Numbered from the stretch's first letter, positions 25,938 to 35,861 are shown. The stretch is DNA of 64,000 nucleotides from Vibrio mangrovi (GCF_024346955.1 NZ_AP024883.1:930001-994000); one strand, 5' to 3'. A program made the numbers and translations. Notes: generated from the sequence alone by a model not told the origin.

Positions 25938-27149
25938 ATGCGTAGATTAACAATTTTAGGAGCCACAGGATCCATAGGAGCCAGTACACTCCGGGTCGTG
26001 GAAGAAAATCCTGAACTGTTTTCAGTTGTTGCTTTGGTGGCTGGCAGCCACGTCGAGAAAATGTATCAGCTTTGTTGCCACTGGCAACCACAGTATGCTG
26101 TGATGGCTTCTGAGCAGGCAGCCAGCCAGTTGAAGCAGAAGCTGCAACCGAGTTCTGTCAAGACTGAAGTTTTGTCCGGAGTGCAGGCGATGTGTGATAT
26201 GGCTGCACTTGACGATGTTGATACGGTGATGTCTGCAATTGTTGGTGCTGCTGGTTTATTACCGACGATGTCAGCGATTAAAGCCGGGAAACGAGTACTG
26301 TTGGCAAATAAAGAAGCGCTGGTCATGTCTGGTCAGTTGTTTATTGATGCGGTAGAACAATATGGTGCTCAGTTACTGCCGGTTGATAGCGAGCATAATG
26401 CAATCTTTCAGTGTCTTCCTCTTACCATCCAGAAAACATTGGGACGATGCCATCTGTCTGAAAATGGCATCTCTCATATTTTGTTAACTGGCTCCGGCGG
26501 GCCATTTCGCTATACTCCGGTTCATACGCTTTCCGATGTCACGCCTGAGCAGGCTATTGCTCATCCCAACTGGTCAATGGGACCGAAAATTTCGGTTGAT
26601 TCAGCCACAATGATGAATAAAGGGCTTGAGTATATTGAAGCGAAATGGTTATTTAACACCTCCCGGGAACAGCTTAAAGTCTTGATCCATCCTCAGTCAG
26701 TGATTCATTCAATGGTTCAGTACCGTGATGGCAGTGTTATTGCTCAGATGGGTGAACCTGATATGGCAACTCCGATTGCTTACACCATGGGTTACCCGGA
26801 ACAGCGGGTTTCTTCAGGGGTTGCACCACTGGATTTCTCCAGCTTAAGTGAATTGACATTTATGCAGGCAGATACTGAGCGTTACCCGTGCCTGCAGTTA
26901 GCGATTGATGCGTGTTATGAAGGACAACATGCCACAACTTCGCTGAATGCCGCTAATGAAATTGCCGTTGAAGCATTTTTAAATCGCAGGATTCGTTTTA
27001 CAGATATTGCCGCCATTAATGAGCGAGTTTTGTCAAAAATGTGTACAACTGAGCATTCATCTTCTGTAATGGATTTGGAATGCTTGCTGAAGCTCGATAA
27101 GATAGCTCGGCAATCGGCACAGCTATTAGTCAAAGAGTATTCGTTATGA
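25938..27149 (+). CDS. ispC: 1-deoxy-D-xylulose 5-phosphate reductoisomerase
   Basis: IspC (Dxr) makes 2-C-methyl-D-erythritol 4-phosphate, the committed step of the MEP isoprenoid route. ATG 25938 gives 403 residues beginning with the NADPH-binding GATGSIGASTL; the in-frame codons at 25905 and 25908 would add an unusual 11-residue leader, and the ribosome-binding site is weak for all three. Catalytic motifs LANKEALVM near residue 122, PVDSEHNAIFQ near 148 and ATMMNKGLEYIEAK near 226 are present. The stop overlaps the rseP ATG by four bases. Confidence 0.95.
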   Translation: MRRLTILGATGSIGASTLRVVEENPELFSVVALVAGSHVEKMYQLCCHWQPQYAVMASEQAASQLKQKLQPSSVKTEVLSGVQAMCDMAALDDVDTVMSAIVGAAGLLPTMSAIKAGKRVLLANKEALVMSGQLFIDAVEQYGAQLLPVDSEHNAIFQCLPLTIQKTLGRCHLSENGISHILLTGSGGPFRYTPVHTLSDVTPEQAIAHPNWSMGPKISVDSATMMNKGLEYIEAKWLFNTSREQLKVLIHPQSVIHSMVQYRDGSVIAQMGEPDMATPIAYTMGYPEQRVSSGVAPLDFSSLSELTFMQADTERYPCLQLAIDACYEGQHATTSLNAANEIAVEAFLNRRIRFTDIAAINERVLSKMCTTEHSSSVMDLECLLKLDKIARQSAQLLVKEYSL

Positions 27150-28504
27150 ATAGTATCCTGTGGAATTTAGTTTCCTTTATCCTTGCATTAGGCATACTTG
27201 TTGCCGTCCATGAGTTCGGTCATTTTTGGGTTGCCCGCCGTTGTGGCGTTAAAGTTGAAAAATTTTCTATCGGATTCGGGCGTTCGATTTGGCGCAGAAT
27301 GGCGAAAGATGGAACTGAATACAGTTTGTCAATCATTCCTCTGGGCGGTTATGTGAAAATGCTGGATAGTCGAATTGCTGATGTTCCCGAACATTTGCGT
27401 TCTCTGGCTTTTGATCAGAAACCTTTATGGAAACGGACTGCAATTGTTGCAGCCGGACCTGTATTTAATTTTTTGTTTGCAATCTTTGCTTATTGGGCGG
27501 TGTTTTGTCTTGGAATTCCAGCAGTGAAACCTGTTGTCGGAGACGTTGCTCCGGTTTCAATTGCTGCGGATGCAGGATTGCATTCCGGGATGGAAATCCA
27601 GGCTGTCTCTGGTGTTAATACTGCAGACTGGGAGTCAGTCAATATGGAGTTGATTTCTCATATTGGTGATGCTCAGATGACTTTGACTGTTCATGAGGCA
27701 GACTCTGTCGGTCATCAGGAAATTTTGCATCTTGATCTCTCTTCATGGAACTTTGACCCAGAAAAAGAGTCTCCAATGAAGGCTCTTGGATTTCGGCCAT
27801 ATTCTCCAAAAGTATCGACGATTTTAGATCAGGTCGTTGAAGGAGGAGCGGGTGCTGAGGCTGGATTAACCTCTGGCGACGAGATCATTGCAATTAACGG
27901 TAAAGAAGTTTCTTCCTGGCCACAGGTTGTTCAGTCGGTGCAAAATAGCCCGGATAAGACGCTCAATTTGTCTGTCTTAAGAAATGGACAGCATGTTGAT
28001 GTTGCTCTTATTCCAGGAACCAGAACTCTGTCTGACGGACGTACGGTTGGATTTGCAGGTATTTCTCCTTCTGTAGATGAGTGGCCTGCAAATTATCGTT
28101 ATAATTTACAGTTTGGTGTTTTTGAATCGATCCCGAAGGCTGTTGAAAAAACAGGGCAGGTTGTCGGTTTGACGATTAGCATGTTGAAAAAACTGTTGAT
28201 TGGTGATGTCGGACTGAATAATTTAAGTGGGCCGATTTCGATAGCGAAGGGAGCAGGCACGACCGCTGAATATGGCTTAGTCTATTTTCTTGGGTTTCTG
28301 GCATTGATCAGCATTAACTTGGGAATTATCAATTTAGTGCCGCTTCCGATGCTGGATGGAGGACATCTGATGTTTTTTGCTATTGAGGCTGTTACGAGAC
28401 ATCCTGTCCCGGAGAGAGTTCAAGAGATAGGATACCGTATTGGCGGTGCAATTATTTTTTCACTCATGGCGATTGCCATGTTTAATGATTTTACGCGCCT
28501 GTGA
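27146..28504 (+). CDS. rseP: Site-2 protease RseP (sigma-E regulator)
   Basis: RseP is an inner-membrane zinc protease that cuts anti-sigma factor RseA after DegS, releasing sigma-E, and also clears signal peptides. The 452-residue protein shows HEFGHF at residues 22-27 in the first membrane helix, two PDZ domains (about 125-300; AEAGLTSGDEIIAINGKEV in the second) and the second metal motif NLVPLPMLDGG near 394-404 in the third helix. It is coupled to ispC by a four-base overlap and precedes bamA, an outer-membrane factor whose stress it reports. Confidence 0.96.
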   Translation: MNSILWNLVSFILALGILVAVHEFGHFWVARRCGVKVEKFSIGFGRSIWRRMAKDGTEYSLSIIPLGGYVKMLDSRIADVPEHLRSLAFDQKPLWKRTAIVAAGPVFNFLFAIFAYWAVFCLGIPAVKPVVGDVAPVSIAADAGLHSGMEIQAVSGVNTADWESVNMELISHIGDAQMTLTVHEADSVGHQEILHLDLSSWNFDPEKESPMKALGFRPYSPKVSTILDQVVEGGAGAEAGLTSGDEIIAINGKEVSSWPQVVQSVQNSPDKTLNLSVLRNGQHVDVALIPGTRTLSDGRTVGFAGISPSVDEWPANYRYNLQFGVFESIPKAVEKTGQVVGLTISMLKKLLIGDVGLNNLSGPISIAKGAGTTAEYGLVYFLGFLALISINLGIINLVPLPMLDGGHLMFFAIEAVTRHPVPERVQEIGYRIGGAIIFSLMAIAMFNDFTRL

Positions 28505-28553
28505 TGAATCTGCATTTAGGCATAAGTTGTACAAAGGAATAATTAGAATAACG

Positions 28554-30974
28554 ATGGCGATAAAAAAGCTTATCCTGACAACAGTGCTTGTCAGCAGTAT
28601 GTCTGTTTACGGTGCCGAGCGATTTGTTGTTCAGGACATTCAGGTTGATGGATTACAGCGTGTTACTCTTGGTGCTGCATTATTGAAGATGCCAGTTCGG
28701 GTCGGAGATACGATTGGTTCTCAGGATATTGCCGATTTGATCAAGGCGCTATACTCATCCGGCAATTTTGAGGATATTCAGGTATCTCGGGATAATGGCA
28801 CGCTGGTTGTGACAGTTAAAGAACGGCCGACCATTTCAAGTGTTTCTTTCTCAGGCAATAAAGCGATTAAAGATGAACAACTGACTGAGAACCTGAATGC
28901 ATCAGGAGTCCGGGTTGGTGAGGCACTTGATCGTACTGCCTTGAGTAATATTGAAAAAGGATTGGAAGATTTCTACTACAGTGTCGGTAAATATAATGCG
29001 ACAGTAAAGGCGGTTGTTACACCACTACCGCGAAATCGGGCTGATCTTAAATTTGTCTTTACCGAAGGTGTTTCTGCAAAAATTCAGCAGATCAATTTCA
29101 TCGGTAACCATGTCTTCAGTGATGAGACGCTTCTCTCCCGCTTTGATCTCAATGTTGATGTCGCGTGGTGGAATTTCTTATCTTCAGATAAGTATCAAAA
29201 GCAAGTTCTTGCCGGTGATCTGGAAAAACTGAAGTCATTTTATCTGGATCGCGGTTATCTGAAGTTCCAGGTTGAATCAACTCAAGTCTCAATTTCTCCG
29301 GATAAAAAAGGTGTTTATATTACCTTGAATCTGAATGAAGGCAGGCCATATACAGTCAAAGATGTCACTTTCAGAGGTGAGTTGATTGGTAAAGAAGATG
29401 ATTTTAATCATCTGATTCCTTTCGAGAAAGGAGATATTTATAACGGTTCTTCTGTGACTGCTCTGGAAAGCAATATCAAGAAAATTCTTGGTGAATCCGG
29501 TTATGCTTATCCTACAGTCAGAACAATTCCTGAGTTTGATGACGACAAACAGGAAGTTTCTCTGGTTGTTCATGTTTCTCCCGGAAAGCGCATTTATGTG
29601 CGTGATATTCGTTTTGTCGGAAATACAGTCACGAAAGATGAAGTCCTTCGTCGTGAAATGCGTCAGATGGAAGGAAGCTGGCTGAATTCTAAATCGATTG
29701 ATGCAGGGAAAACCCGCCTGAACCGGCTGGGCTTCTTTGAAACTGTTGATGTTCAGACTGTACGTGTACCGGGAAGTGATGATCAGGTCGATCTCGTTTA
29801 TAACGTTAAAGAAGCAAATTCCGGTAGTGTCAATTTCGGCATCGGCTATGGTACGGAATCAGGCATGAGTTTTCAGGTTGGCTTACAACAGGAAAACTTT
29901 CTGGGAACCGGAAATAGTGTCGGCATTACGACGACAATCAATGATTATCAGAAAAATGTGACTCTGAGCTATAACGATCCTTACTGGAATCTGGATGGCG
30001 TTAGCTTAGGAGGCAAGATTTTCTATAATGAATTTGAAGCATCAGAGGCTGGTATTGTCGACTATACCAATGAAAGTTATGGGACGAGTCTGACATGGGG
30101 ATTCCCTTACGATGAACTGAACCGTTTTGCGTTTGGTGTCGGGTACACACATAATCAAATCGGAAACCTTTCGCCTTACCTTCAGATTGAACAATTTTTA
30201 ATGTCTCAGGGGATTGATTCAAATACTTCTTCAACCGTGAGTTTTGTCACAGATGATTTTGATCTTAATCTGACCTGGACCCGAAATAATCTGAACAAAG
30301 GATATTTCCCGACAGCAGGGAATTATCAGCGGGCTTCTTACAAGATTACTGTCCCGGGTTCTGATACCCAGTATTTTAAGATGCAATATAACGTCAGACA
30401 GTATGTTCCTCTGACTAAGAAACATGATTTCACCTTGTTGCTCCGAGGAAGACTGGGGTATGGAAATGGTTATGGGCAAGATGGCGGGAACGATAATCTT
30501 TACCCATTCTATGAAAACTTTTATGCGGGTGGTTTTTCTACGTTGCGTGGTTTCGGCTCGAATTCAGCAGGACCGAAGGCTGTATTCAAAAGTTATGCAG
30601 ACAGTAATAACGGTACATTGATTGCGACAAATGATTCGGCCGGGGGGAACGCAATGATGCTGGCTAGCGCTGAGTTGATTGTTCCGACACCATTCGCATC
30701 TGAAGAAGCACAAAATCAGGTTCGGACGAGCATCTTCTATGATATGGCCAGTGTCTGGGACACAGAATTTGATTATCGTGATCGCGGTGCAGATTATGGC
30801 GATGCGTATTATTATGATTATTCCGATCCGACAAAATACCGCTCATCATATGGCGCTGCATTGCAGTGGATGTCTCCGATGGGGCCGCTCGTCTTTGCTA
30901 TAGCAAAACCGATTAAGAAATACGAAGGGGATGATGAAGAGTTCTTCTCCTTCACTATAGGTAAAACTTTCTAA
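28554..30974 (+). CDS. bamA: Outer membrane protein assembly factor BamA
   Basis: BamA is the central beta-barrel of the BAM complex that folds outer-membrane proteins. ATG 28554 gives 806 residues with a signal peptide ending near AYG-AE (about residue 20); the open frame runs upstream to 28440 only inside rseP. Five POTRA domains cover about residues 20-420, followed by a 16-strand barrel ending in FSFTIGKTF, with the terminal aromatic residue. The lid-lock motif YAGGFSTLRGFG near 658 contains the conserved RGF. skp follows after 16 bases. Confidence 0.96.
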   Translation: MAIKKLILTTVLVSSMSVYGAERFVVQDIQVDGLQRVTLGAALLKMPVRVGDTIGSQDIADLIKALYSSGNFEDIQVSRDNGTLVVTVKERPTISSVSFSGNKAIKDEQLTENLNASGVRVGEALDRTALSNIEKGLEDFYYSVGKYNATVKAVVTPLPRNRADLKFVFTEGVSAKIQQINFIGNHVFSDETLLSRFDLNVDVAWWNFLSSDKYQKQVLAGDLEKLKSFYLDRGYLKFQVESTQVSISPDKKGVYITLNLNEGRPYTVKDVTFRGELIGKEDDFNHLIPFEKGDIYNGSSVTALESNIKKILGESGYAYPTVRTIPEFDDDKQEVSLVVHVSPGKRIYVRDIRFVGNTVTKDEVLRREMRQMEGSWLNSKSIDAGKTRLNRLGFFETVDVQTVRVPGSDDQVDLVYNVKEANSGSVNFGIGYGTESGMSFQVGLQQENFLGTGNSVGITTTINDYQKNVTLSYNDPYWNLDGVSLGGKIFYNEFEASEAGIVDYTNESYGTSLTWGFPYDELNRFAFGVGYTHNQIGNLSPYLQIEQFLMSQGIDSNTSSTVSFVTDDFDLNLTWTRNNLNKGYFPTAGNYQRASYKITVPGSDTQYFKMQYNVRQYVPLTKKHDFTLLLRGRLGYGNGYGQDGGNDNLYPFYENFYAGGFSTLRGFGSNSAGPKAVFKSYADSNNGTLIATNDSAGGNAMMLASAELIVPTPFASEEAQNQVRTSIFYDMASVWDTEFDYRDRGADYGDAYYYDYSDPTKYRSSYGAALQWMSPMGPLVFAIAKPIKKYEGDDEEFFSFTIGKTF

Positions 30975-30990
30975 AATGAGGATATTAATT

Positions 30991-31500
30991 GTGAGGAATC
31001 ATATTAAAGCAATCAGTGTTGGTTTAGCTGTTTTGAGCATGTCATGTTTTAGTCTGGCTGCTGAAGCTGCACAGAAAATTGGCTATATCAATACTGCGAA
31101 AGTGTTCCAGCAACTTCCTCAGCGAGAAGTTGTCCTGCAAAAAATGAAGCAGGAGTTTCAGGATAAAGCTGCTGAGCTGCAAAGCATCAGAACTGAAGCA
31201 AAAAATAAAGTTGAAAAGCTGAAAAGAGACAGTTCATTGATGAGTGCTGATGAGGTGGAAAAGCTACGTATCGAAATCGGGCAGCTTGACAGTAAGTATA
31301 AGATTAAGTCACAGGCTTTGGAGCAGGCATCTTCTAAAAGAGAAACGGAAGAAAAAGGTAAATTGCTGAAAGTTATCCACGATGCAGTAGAAAAAATTGC
31401 TCAGAAAGAAGGCTATGACATGGTTATCGATACTCAGGTTATGCAATATGGCAAACCAGAGTATGATCTCTCGGACAAGGTTATTAAAGCGTTGAAATAA
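30991..31500 (+). CDS. skp: Periplasmic chaperone Skp (OmpH)
   Basis: Skp is a trimeric periplasmic chaperone that carries unfolded outer-membrane proteins to BamA. The start is set at GTG 30991 because GAGGA lies 8 bases upstream; ATG 30976 is in frame but has poor spacing. The 169-residue product has a signal peptide ending near LAAEA, the body start AQKIGYINTAKVFQQLP, and a long charged coiled coil forming the tentacles. Its place between bamA and lpxD is conserved. Confidence 0.93.
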   Translation: MRNHIKAISVGLAVLSMSCFSLAAEAAQKIGYINTAKVFQQLPQREVVLQKMKQEFQDKAAELQSIRTEAKNKVEKLKRDSSLMSADEVEKLRIEIGQLDSKYKIKSQALEQASSKRETEEKGKLLKVIHDAVEKIAQKEGYDMVIDTQVMQYGKPEYDLSDKVIKALK

Positions 31501-31504
31501 TTAT

Positions 31505-32539
31505 ATGATGGTAAAACTGACATTAGCAGAGCTGGCAGATATCACTAATGGTGAAATTATCGGGGATCCAACCGTTGCCGTAAGTTCTGTCGCGCCGATG
31601 AATAAAGCGAAAGAGGGTGATATCACTTTCTTATCAAACCCGAAGTATGCGAAGCATTTAGGAGATTGTCAGGCATCTGTGATCATGGTGAAGTCTTCTC
31701 ATCAGTCACTGTGTCCGAAAAATGTATTGGTTGTTGATGACCCGTATGTCGCTTTCGCAAAAGTTGCTCAGGCTCTTGATACAACACCAGCACCGGCTTC
31801 TGGAATTGCGGCATCTGCCGTGATTGCTGAGGATGCGGTTCTTGGCTCCAATGTATCGATCGGCGCTAATTCGGTCATTGAGTCCGGTGCTGTGCTGGGA
31901 GATAACGTGATCATCGGTGCGGGCTGCTTTATTGGTAAAAAAGCTAATATTGGCAGCAATACGCGTTTATGGGCTAATGTTAGTATTTATCATCGGGTTG
32001 TGATCGGCACTGATTGCCTGGTTCAGTCGGGTACGGTCATCGGTTCTGACGGGTTCGGTTATGCTAACGAGAAAGGGGAATGGATTAAAATTCCTCAGTT
32101 GGGAACTGTCCGGATAGGTAACCGGGTTGAAATTGGCGCATCAACAACAATTGATCGTGGTACACTCGACGACACGGTAATTGAAGATAATGTTATCCTT
32201 GATAACCAGATGCAAATCGCTCATAACGTGCACATCGGATATGGTACAGCAATGGCTGGTGGTACGATTATCGCAGGAAGTACCACGATAGGAAAATATT
32301 GTGTGGTCGGTGGTGCTTCGGTCATTAATGGTCACATTGAAATTGCAGATGGCGTGACTATTACCGGTATGGCAATGGTTATGCGGAGCCTTCCTGAAAA
32401 AGGTGTTTACTCTTCGGGAATACCTCTTCAGCCGAATAAAGAGTGGCGTAAAACAGCGGCCCGGGTTCTTCGGATTGAAGATATGCATAAACGTTTGAAA
32501 GCCGTCGAGCAATTGCTGGAGCAGCAAGTGGAATCTTGA
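31505..32539 (+). CDS. lpxD: UDP-3-O-(3-hydroxymyristoyl)glucosamine N-acyltransferase
   Basis: LpxD adds the second hydroxyacyl chain from acyl carrier protein in lipid A synthesis. The 344-residue protein has an N-terminal uridine-binding domain (ITFLSNPKYAKHL near residue 40), a left-handed beta helix of hexapeptide repeats (about 100-310) with the catalytic His region QIAHNVHIG near 239, and a C-terminal helix. ATG 31505 or ATG 31508 may be used; neither has a strong Shine-Dalgarno site. A terminator separates it from fabZ. Confidence 0.95.
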   Translation: MMVKLTLAELADITNGEIIGDPTVAVSSVAPMNKAKEGDITFLSNPKYAKHLGDCQASVIMVKSSHQSLCPKNVLVVDDPYVAFAKVAQALDTTPAPASGIAASAVIAEDAVLGSNVSIGANSVIESGAVLGDNVIIGAGCFIGKKANIGSNTRLWANVSIYHRVVIGTDCLVQSGTVIGSDGFGYANEKGEWIKIPQLGTVRIGNRVEIGASTTIDRGTLDDTVIEDNVILDNQMQIAHNVHIGYGTAMAGGTIIAGSTTIGKYCVVGGASVINGHIEIADGVTITGMAMVMRSLPEKGVYSSGIPLQPNKEWRKTAARVLRIEDMHKRLKAVEQLLEQQVES

Positions 32540-32591
32540 TCATTCTGCTGTGTATCCTTGACCGGATTTGATTTTACGGGGAAGGGTATAG

Positions 32592-32620
32592 AAAAGGCTC
32601 GCATCGTGTGAGCCTTTTTT
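32592..32620 (+). terminator. Intrinsic terminator after lpxD
   Basis: AAAGGCTCGC / GTGAGCCTTT pair with a short loop and a TTTTTTG tail, 55 bases after lpxD. fabZ therefore probably has its own promoter. Confidence 0.8.
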
Positions 32621-32662
32621 GTTGATAATGCCCAGATTAGTTTTTATTGATTGTATAGGAAT

Positions 32663-33121
32663 ATGACTTTGACTACTGAAAAGAAGACGATGAATATCAC
32701 TGAGATTCAGAAACTCCTTCCGCATCGTTACCCATTTTTAATGATTGATCGGGTGACAGATTACGATGAAGGGAAATACTTGATTGGCCTGAAGAATGTA
32801 TCGGTCAATGAACCTCAGTTCACTGGACATTTTCCTCAGCTGCCGGTATTCCCGGGAGTGATGATTCTGGAAGCTATGGCTCAGGCGACTGGCCTGCTTG
32901 CATTTAAAACTTTTGGAGCTCCTAAAGAGAATGAGCTTTATTATTTTGCTAGTATTGATAATGCGAAGTTTCGCAAACCAGTCTCTCCGGGGGATCAGTT
33001 GATCGTTGAAGTTGAGTTCCTGAAAGATCGTCGGGGAATTGCACTTTTCACTGGAGTGGCAAAAGTTGATGGTGAAGTCGTTTGTTCGGCTGAACTGAAA
33101 TGTGCTCGCAGAGAATTTTAG
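32663..33121 (+). CDS. fabZ: 3-hydroxyacyl-[acyl-carrier-protein] dehydratase FabZ
   Basis: FabZ dehydrates 3-hydroxyacyl-ACP in fatty acid elongation and shares its substrate with LpxA. ATG 32663 gives 152 residues, the usual length; a TTG at 32651 is in frame but unlikely. The hot-dog fold motifs LLPHRYPFLMIDRV near residue 17 and GHFPQLPVFPGVMILEAMAQ in part near 57 hold the catalytic His and Glu. lpxA begins one base after its stop. Confidence 0.96.
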   Translation: MTLTTEKKTMNITEIQKLLPHRYPFLMIDRVTDYDEGKYLIGLKNVSVNEPQFTGHFPQLPVFPGVMILEAMAQATGLLAFKTFGAPKENELYYFASIDNAKFRKPVSPGDQLIVEVEFLKDRRGIALFTGVAKVDGEVVCSAELKCARREF

Positions 33122-33122
33122 T

Positions 33123-33911
33123 ATGATTCATGAAACAGCTCAGATACACCCGACTGCAGTCGTTGAAGATGGTGCTCTGATCGGTGCTAATGTAAAAATT
33201 GGTCCATTTTGTTATGTAGAAGCAAAAGTGGAAATTGGTGATGGGACAGAACTTCTGTCTCATGTTGTCGTCAAAGGACCGACTAAGATTGGTCAGGAAA
33301 ATCGTATTTTCCAGTTTGCTTCTATTGGTGAAGCTTGCCAGGATTTGAAATACAAAGGGGAAGATACACAGCTGGTTATCGGGGATCGGAATACGATTCG
33401 TGAGAGTGTGACCATGCACCGGGGAACGGTACAGGATCAAGGGATTACCCAAGTCGGAAATGATAACCTGTTTATGATCAACGCGCATGTTGCGCACGAT
33501 TGTATTGTCGGAGACCGGTGTATTTTTGCTAACAATGCAACGTTAGCCGGACATGTAAAAGTCGGAAACTATGCTATTGTTGGTGGAATGTGTGCGATTC
33601 ATCAGTTCTGCCATATCGGAGAACATGCAATGCTGGGCGGTGGTTCCATTGTTGTCCAGGATATTCCTCCTTATGTCACGGCTCAGGGAAACCACTGTTC
33701 ACCGTTTGGTATTAATATTGAAGGCCTGAAGCGCCGTGGATTTGAAAAATCTGAAATTCATGCGATTCGACGGGCGTATAAAACACTGTACCGTAGTGGT
33801 CTGAAGCTGGATGAAGCGAAAACTGAAATTGCGAAAGAAGCTGAGTCAAGTCCGGCAGTTCAGGTTTTCCTGGATTTTCTGACTCAGTCAGAACGCGGAA
33901 TTATTCGTTGA
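33123..33911 (+). CDS. lpxA: UDP-N-acetylglucosamine O-acyltransferase
   Basis: LpxA starts lipid A synthesis by acylating UDP-GlcNAc with 3-hydroxyacyl-ACP. ATG 33123 gives 262 residues, the standard length. The N-terminal two thirds are hexapeptide repeats of a left-handed beta helix, with the catalytic His in AHVAHDCIVG near residue 125; the C-terminal helical part contains GLKRRGFEKSEIHAIRRAYK in part. It follows fabZ by a single base and is closed by a terminator before lpxB. Confidence 0.96.
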   Translation: MIHETAQIHPTAVVEDGALIGANVKIGPFCYVEAKVEIGDGTELLSHVVVKGPTKIGQENRIFQFASIGEACQDLKYKGEDTQLVIGDRNTIRESVTMHRGTVQDQGITQVGNDNLFMINAHVAHDCIVGDRCIFANNATLAGHVKVGNYAIVGGMCAIHQFCHIGEHAMLGGGSIVVQDIPPYVTAQGNHCSPFGINIEGLKRRGFEKSEIHAIRRAYKTLYRSGLKLDEAKTEIAKEAESSPAVQVFLDFLTQSERGIIR

Positions 33912-33928
33912 TTCATCTTGAATAATGA

Positions 33929-33964
33929 GAAAAGATCGCTCTGAAATTTAGCGATCTTTTTTTA
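33929..33964 (+). terminator. Intrinsic terminator between lpxA and lpxB
   Basis: AAAGATCGCT / AGCGATCTTT, a perfect 10-base stem with a 9-base loop and a long T tail. Confidence 0.85.
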
Positions 33965-34002
33965 TTTATTCACCAGTAAAACGTATTAGGTATCCAAAAT
34001 CG

Positions 34003-35154
34003 ATGGTATTGGACAAGAATAAACCTCTGAATATCGGAATTGTTGTCGGGGAGTTATCCGGTGATACTCTGGGAGAAGGACTCATTAAGGCGATTCGGGA
34101 GAAGTATTCCGATGCTCGTTTTGTGGGGATTGGCGGCCCGAAAATGAAGGCATTAGGGTGTGAATCTTTATTTGATATGGAAGAGCTGGCTGTAATGGGA
34201 TTGGCTGAAGTATTAGGCAGATTACCCCGTCTGATTCAGGTTAAATCTACCTTAGTCCGCTATTTTAAAGAGAATACCCCCGATGTTTTTATCGGTATTG
34301 ATGCTCCGGATTTCAATTTACGTCTGGAACGTAATTTGAAGGACTTAGGTATCACAACTGTCCATTATGTGAGTCCATCTGTCTGGGCATGGCGGCAGAA
34401 ACGTATTTTTAAAATTGCCCGGGCGACAAACCTTGTGTTGGCATTTCTCCCTTTCGAAAAAGCATTTTATGACAGATTCAATGTGCCATGTGAGTTTATT
34501 GGTCATACGTTGGCGGATTCAATTCCTTTGACCTCCGATAAGAATGAGGCACGTACGAAACTGAAGCTGGATACGGAACGGCGCTGGTTAGCGGTACTTC
34601 CCGGTAGTCGTGGCGGCGAACTGAAAATGTTGTGTCGTCCTTTTATTGAAACCTGTCAGAAGCTCCAGCAAAAATATCCCGATTTGGGTTTTGTCGTTGC
34701 GCTGGTGAATGAAAAAAGGCATGCACAGTTTGAAGCCGCATGGCAGGAGATTGCTCCTGAGCTGGACTTCACCCTGATTAACGGCACTGCCAGAGAAGTC
34801 ATAACGGCTTCTGATGCTGTTATGTTAGCTTCCGGAACGGTAGCATTAGAGTGTATGCTGGTTAACCGGCCAATGGTAGTCGGTTATCGGTTTAATGCCG
34901 TGACCAATTTTTTAGCGAAGCGATTGGTAAAAACAAAGTATGTTTCATTACCAAATATCCTTGCAGATGACGAAATTGTGAAAGAGTTACTGCTGGACGA
35001 ATGTACCTCTGAGAATCTGTACCGCGAAGTGTGTACATTACTGGATGGTGATAACAGTCAGATGCAAAGTAAATTTACGGAAATTCACCGTTTAATCCGT
35101 AAAGATGCAGATAAACAAGCGGCAAATGCTGTGCTGAACCTTATAGAGCAATAA
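34003..35154 (+). CDS. lpxB: Lipid-A-disaccharide synthase
   Basis: LpxB joins UDP-2,3-diacylglucosamine and lipid X into the lipid A disaccharide at the inner face of the membrane. The 383-residue GT19 glycosyltransferase starts with IGIVVGELSGDTLGEGLI near residue 10, followed by FIGIDAPDFNLRLE near 100, HYVSPSVWAWRQKR near 122 and LPGSRGGE near 198. Unlike most genomes, a terminator separates it from lpxA, so it may have its own promoter in the 92-base gap. rnhB follows after 3 bases. Confidence 0.95.
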   Translation: MVLDKNKPLNIGIVVGELSGDTLGEGLIKAIREKYSDARFVGIGGPKMKALGCESLFDMEELAVMGLAEVLGRLPRLIQVKSTLVRYFKENTPDVFIGIDAPDFNLRLERNLKDLGITTVHYVSPSVWAWRQKRIFKIARATNLVLAFLPFEKAFYDRFNVPCEFIGHTLADSIPLTSDKNEARTKLKLDTERRWLAVLPGSRGGELKMLCRPFIETCQKLQQKYPDLGFVVALVNEKRHAQFEAAWQEIAPELDFTLINGTAREVITASDAVMLASGTVALECMLVNRPMVVGYRFNAVTNFLAKRLVKTKYVSLPNILADDEIVKELLLDECTSENLYREVCTLLDGDNSQMQSKFTEIHRLIRKDADKQAANAVLNLIEQ

Positions 35155-35157
35155 TGA

Positions 35158-35778
35158 ATGGCAACATATAAAACAGATTTTCCTCCTTTTGAATATCCAT
35201 CAGGATACCAGTTGTTTGCAGGTGTTGATGAGGTCGGACGGGGACCACTGGTTGGAGATGTTGTTACCGCGGCTGTGATTTTAGATCCAACCCGGCCAAT
35301 TTCCGGTTTAACCGATTCAAAAAAATTATCGGAAAAAAAACGACTGGCACTCTTCCCTGAAATTCAGGAGAAAGCAATTGCCTGGTCTATCGGTCGTTGC
35401 TCTCCTGAAGAAATTGATCAGATGAATATCTTACAGGCGACGATGGTTGCGATGCAGCGGGCAGTTGATGGATTATCGGTTGCTGCTGAGTTTGTACTGG
35501 TTGACGGAAATCGGCTTCCACCATTGGCGGTGCCGGCGGCGGCAGTTGTCAAAGGTGATCTGAGAGTTGCTGAAATTAGTGCAGCTTCAATTCTGGCGAA
35601 GGTCACCCGTGATCAGGAAATGGAACTTTTGGATCAGCAGTATCCGGATTATGGATTTGCCCAGCATAAAGGCTATCCGACCAAAGCTCACTTGGAAGCC
35701 ATTGTAAATTACGGAGTGATCGACGCTCATCGCAGAAGTTTTAAACCTGTCCGGCGTGTTTTGGACTTAGATATATAA
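35158..35778 (+). CDS. rnhB: Ribonuclease HII
   Basis: RNase HII removes single ribonucleotides and RNA from RNA-DNA hybrids. The 206-residue protein carries the DEVGRGPL motif near residue 24 (catalytic Asp-Glu), the third carboxylate in VDGNRLPP near 120 and the fourth in AASILAKVTRDQEM near 140. It lies between lpxB and dnaE, the conserved order in gammaproteobacteria, and the window also encodes RNase HI at 46.9 kb. Confidence 0.95.
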   Translation: MATYKTDFPPFEYPSGYQLFAGVDEVGRGPLVGDVVTAAVILDPTRPISGLTDSKKLSEKKRLALFPEIQEKAIAWSIGRCSPEEIDQMNILQATMVAMQRAVDGLSVAAEFVLVDGNRLPPLAVPAAAVVKGDLRVAEISAASILAKVTRDQEMELLDQQYPDYGFAQHKGYPTKAHLEAIVNYGVIDAHRRSFKPVRRVLDLDI

Positions 35779-35861
35779 TCACGTACAATACTTTGTCATA
35801 CAGTTTTTACATACAGTAACGACACGTTTCTTTGTCGTTCCTGAACAGGATATTCATTCTT

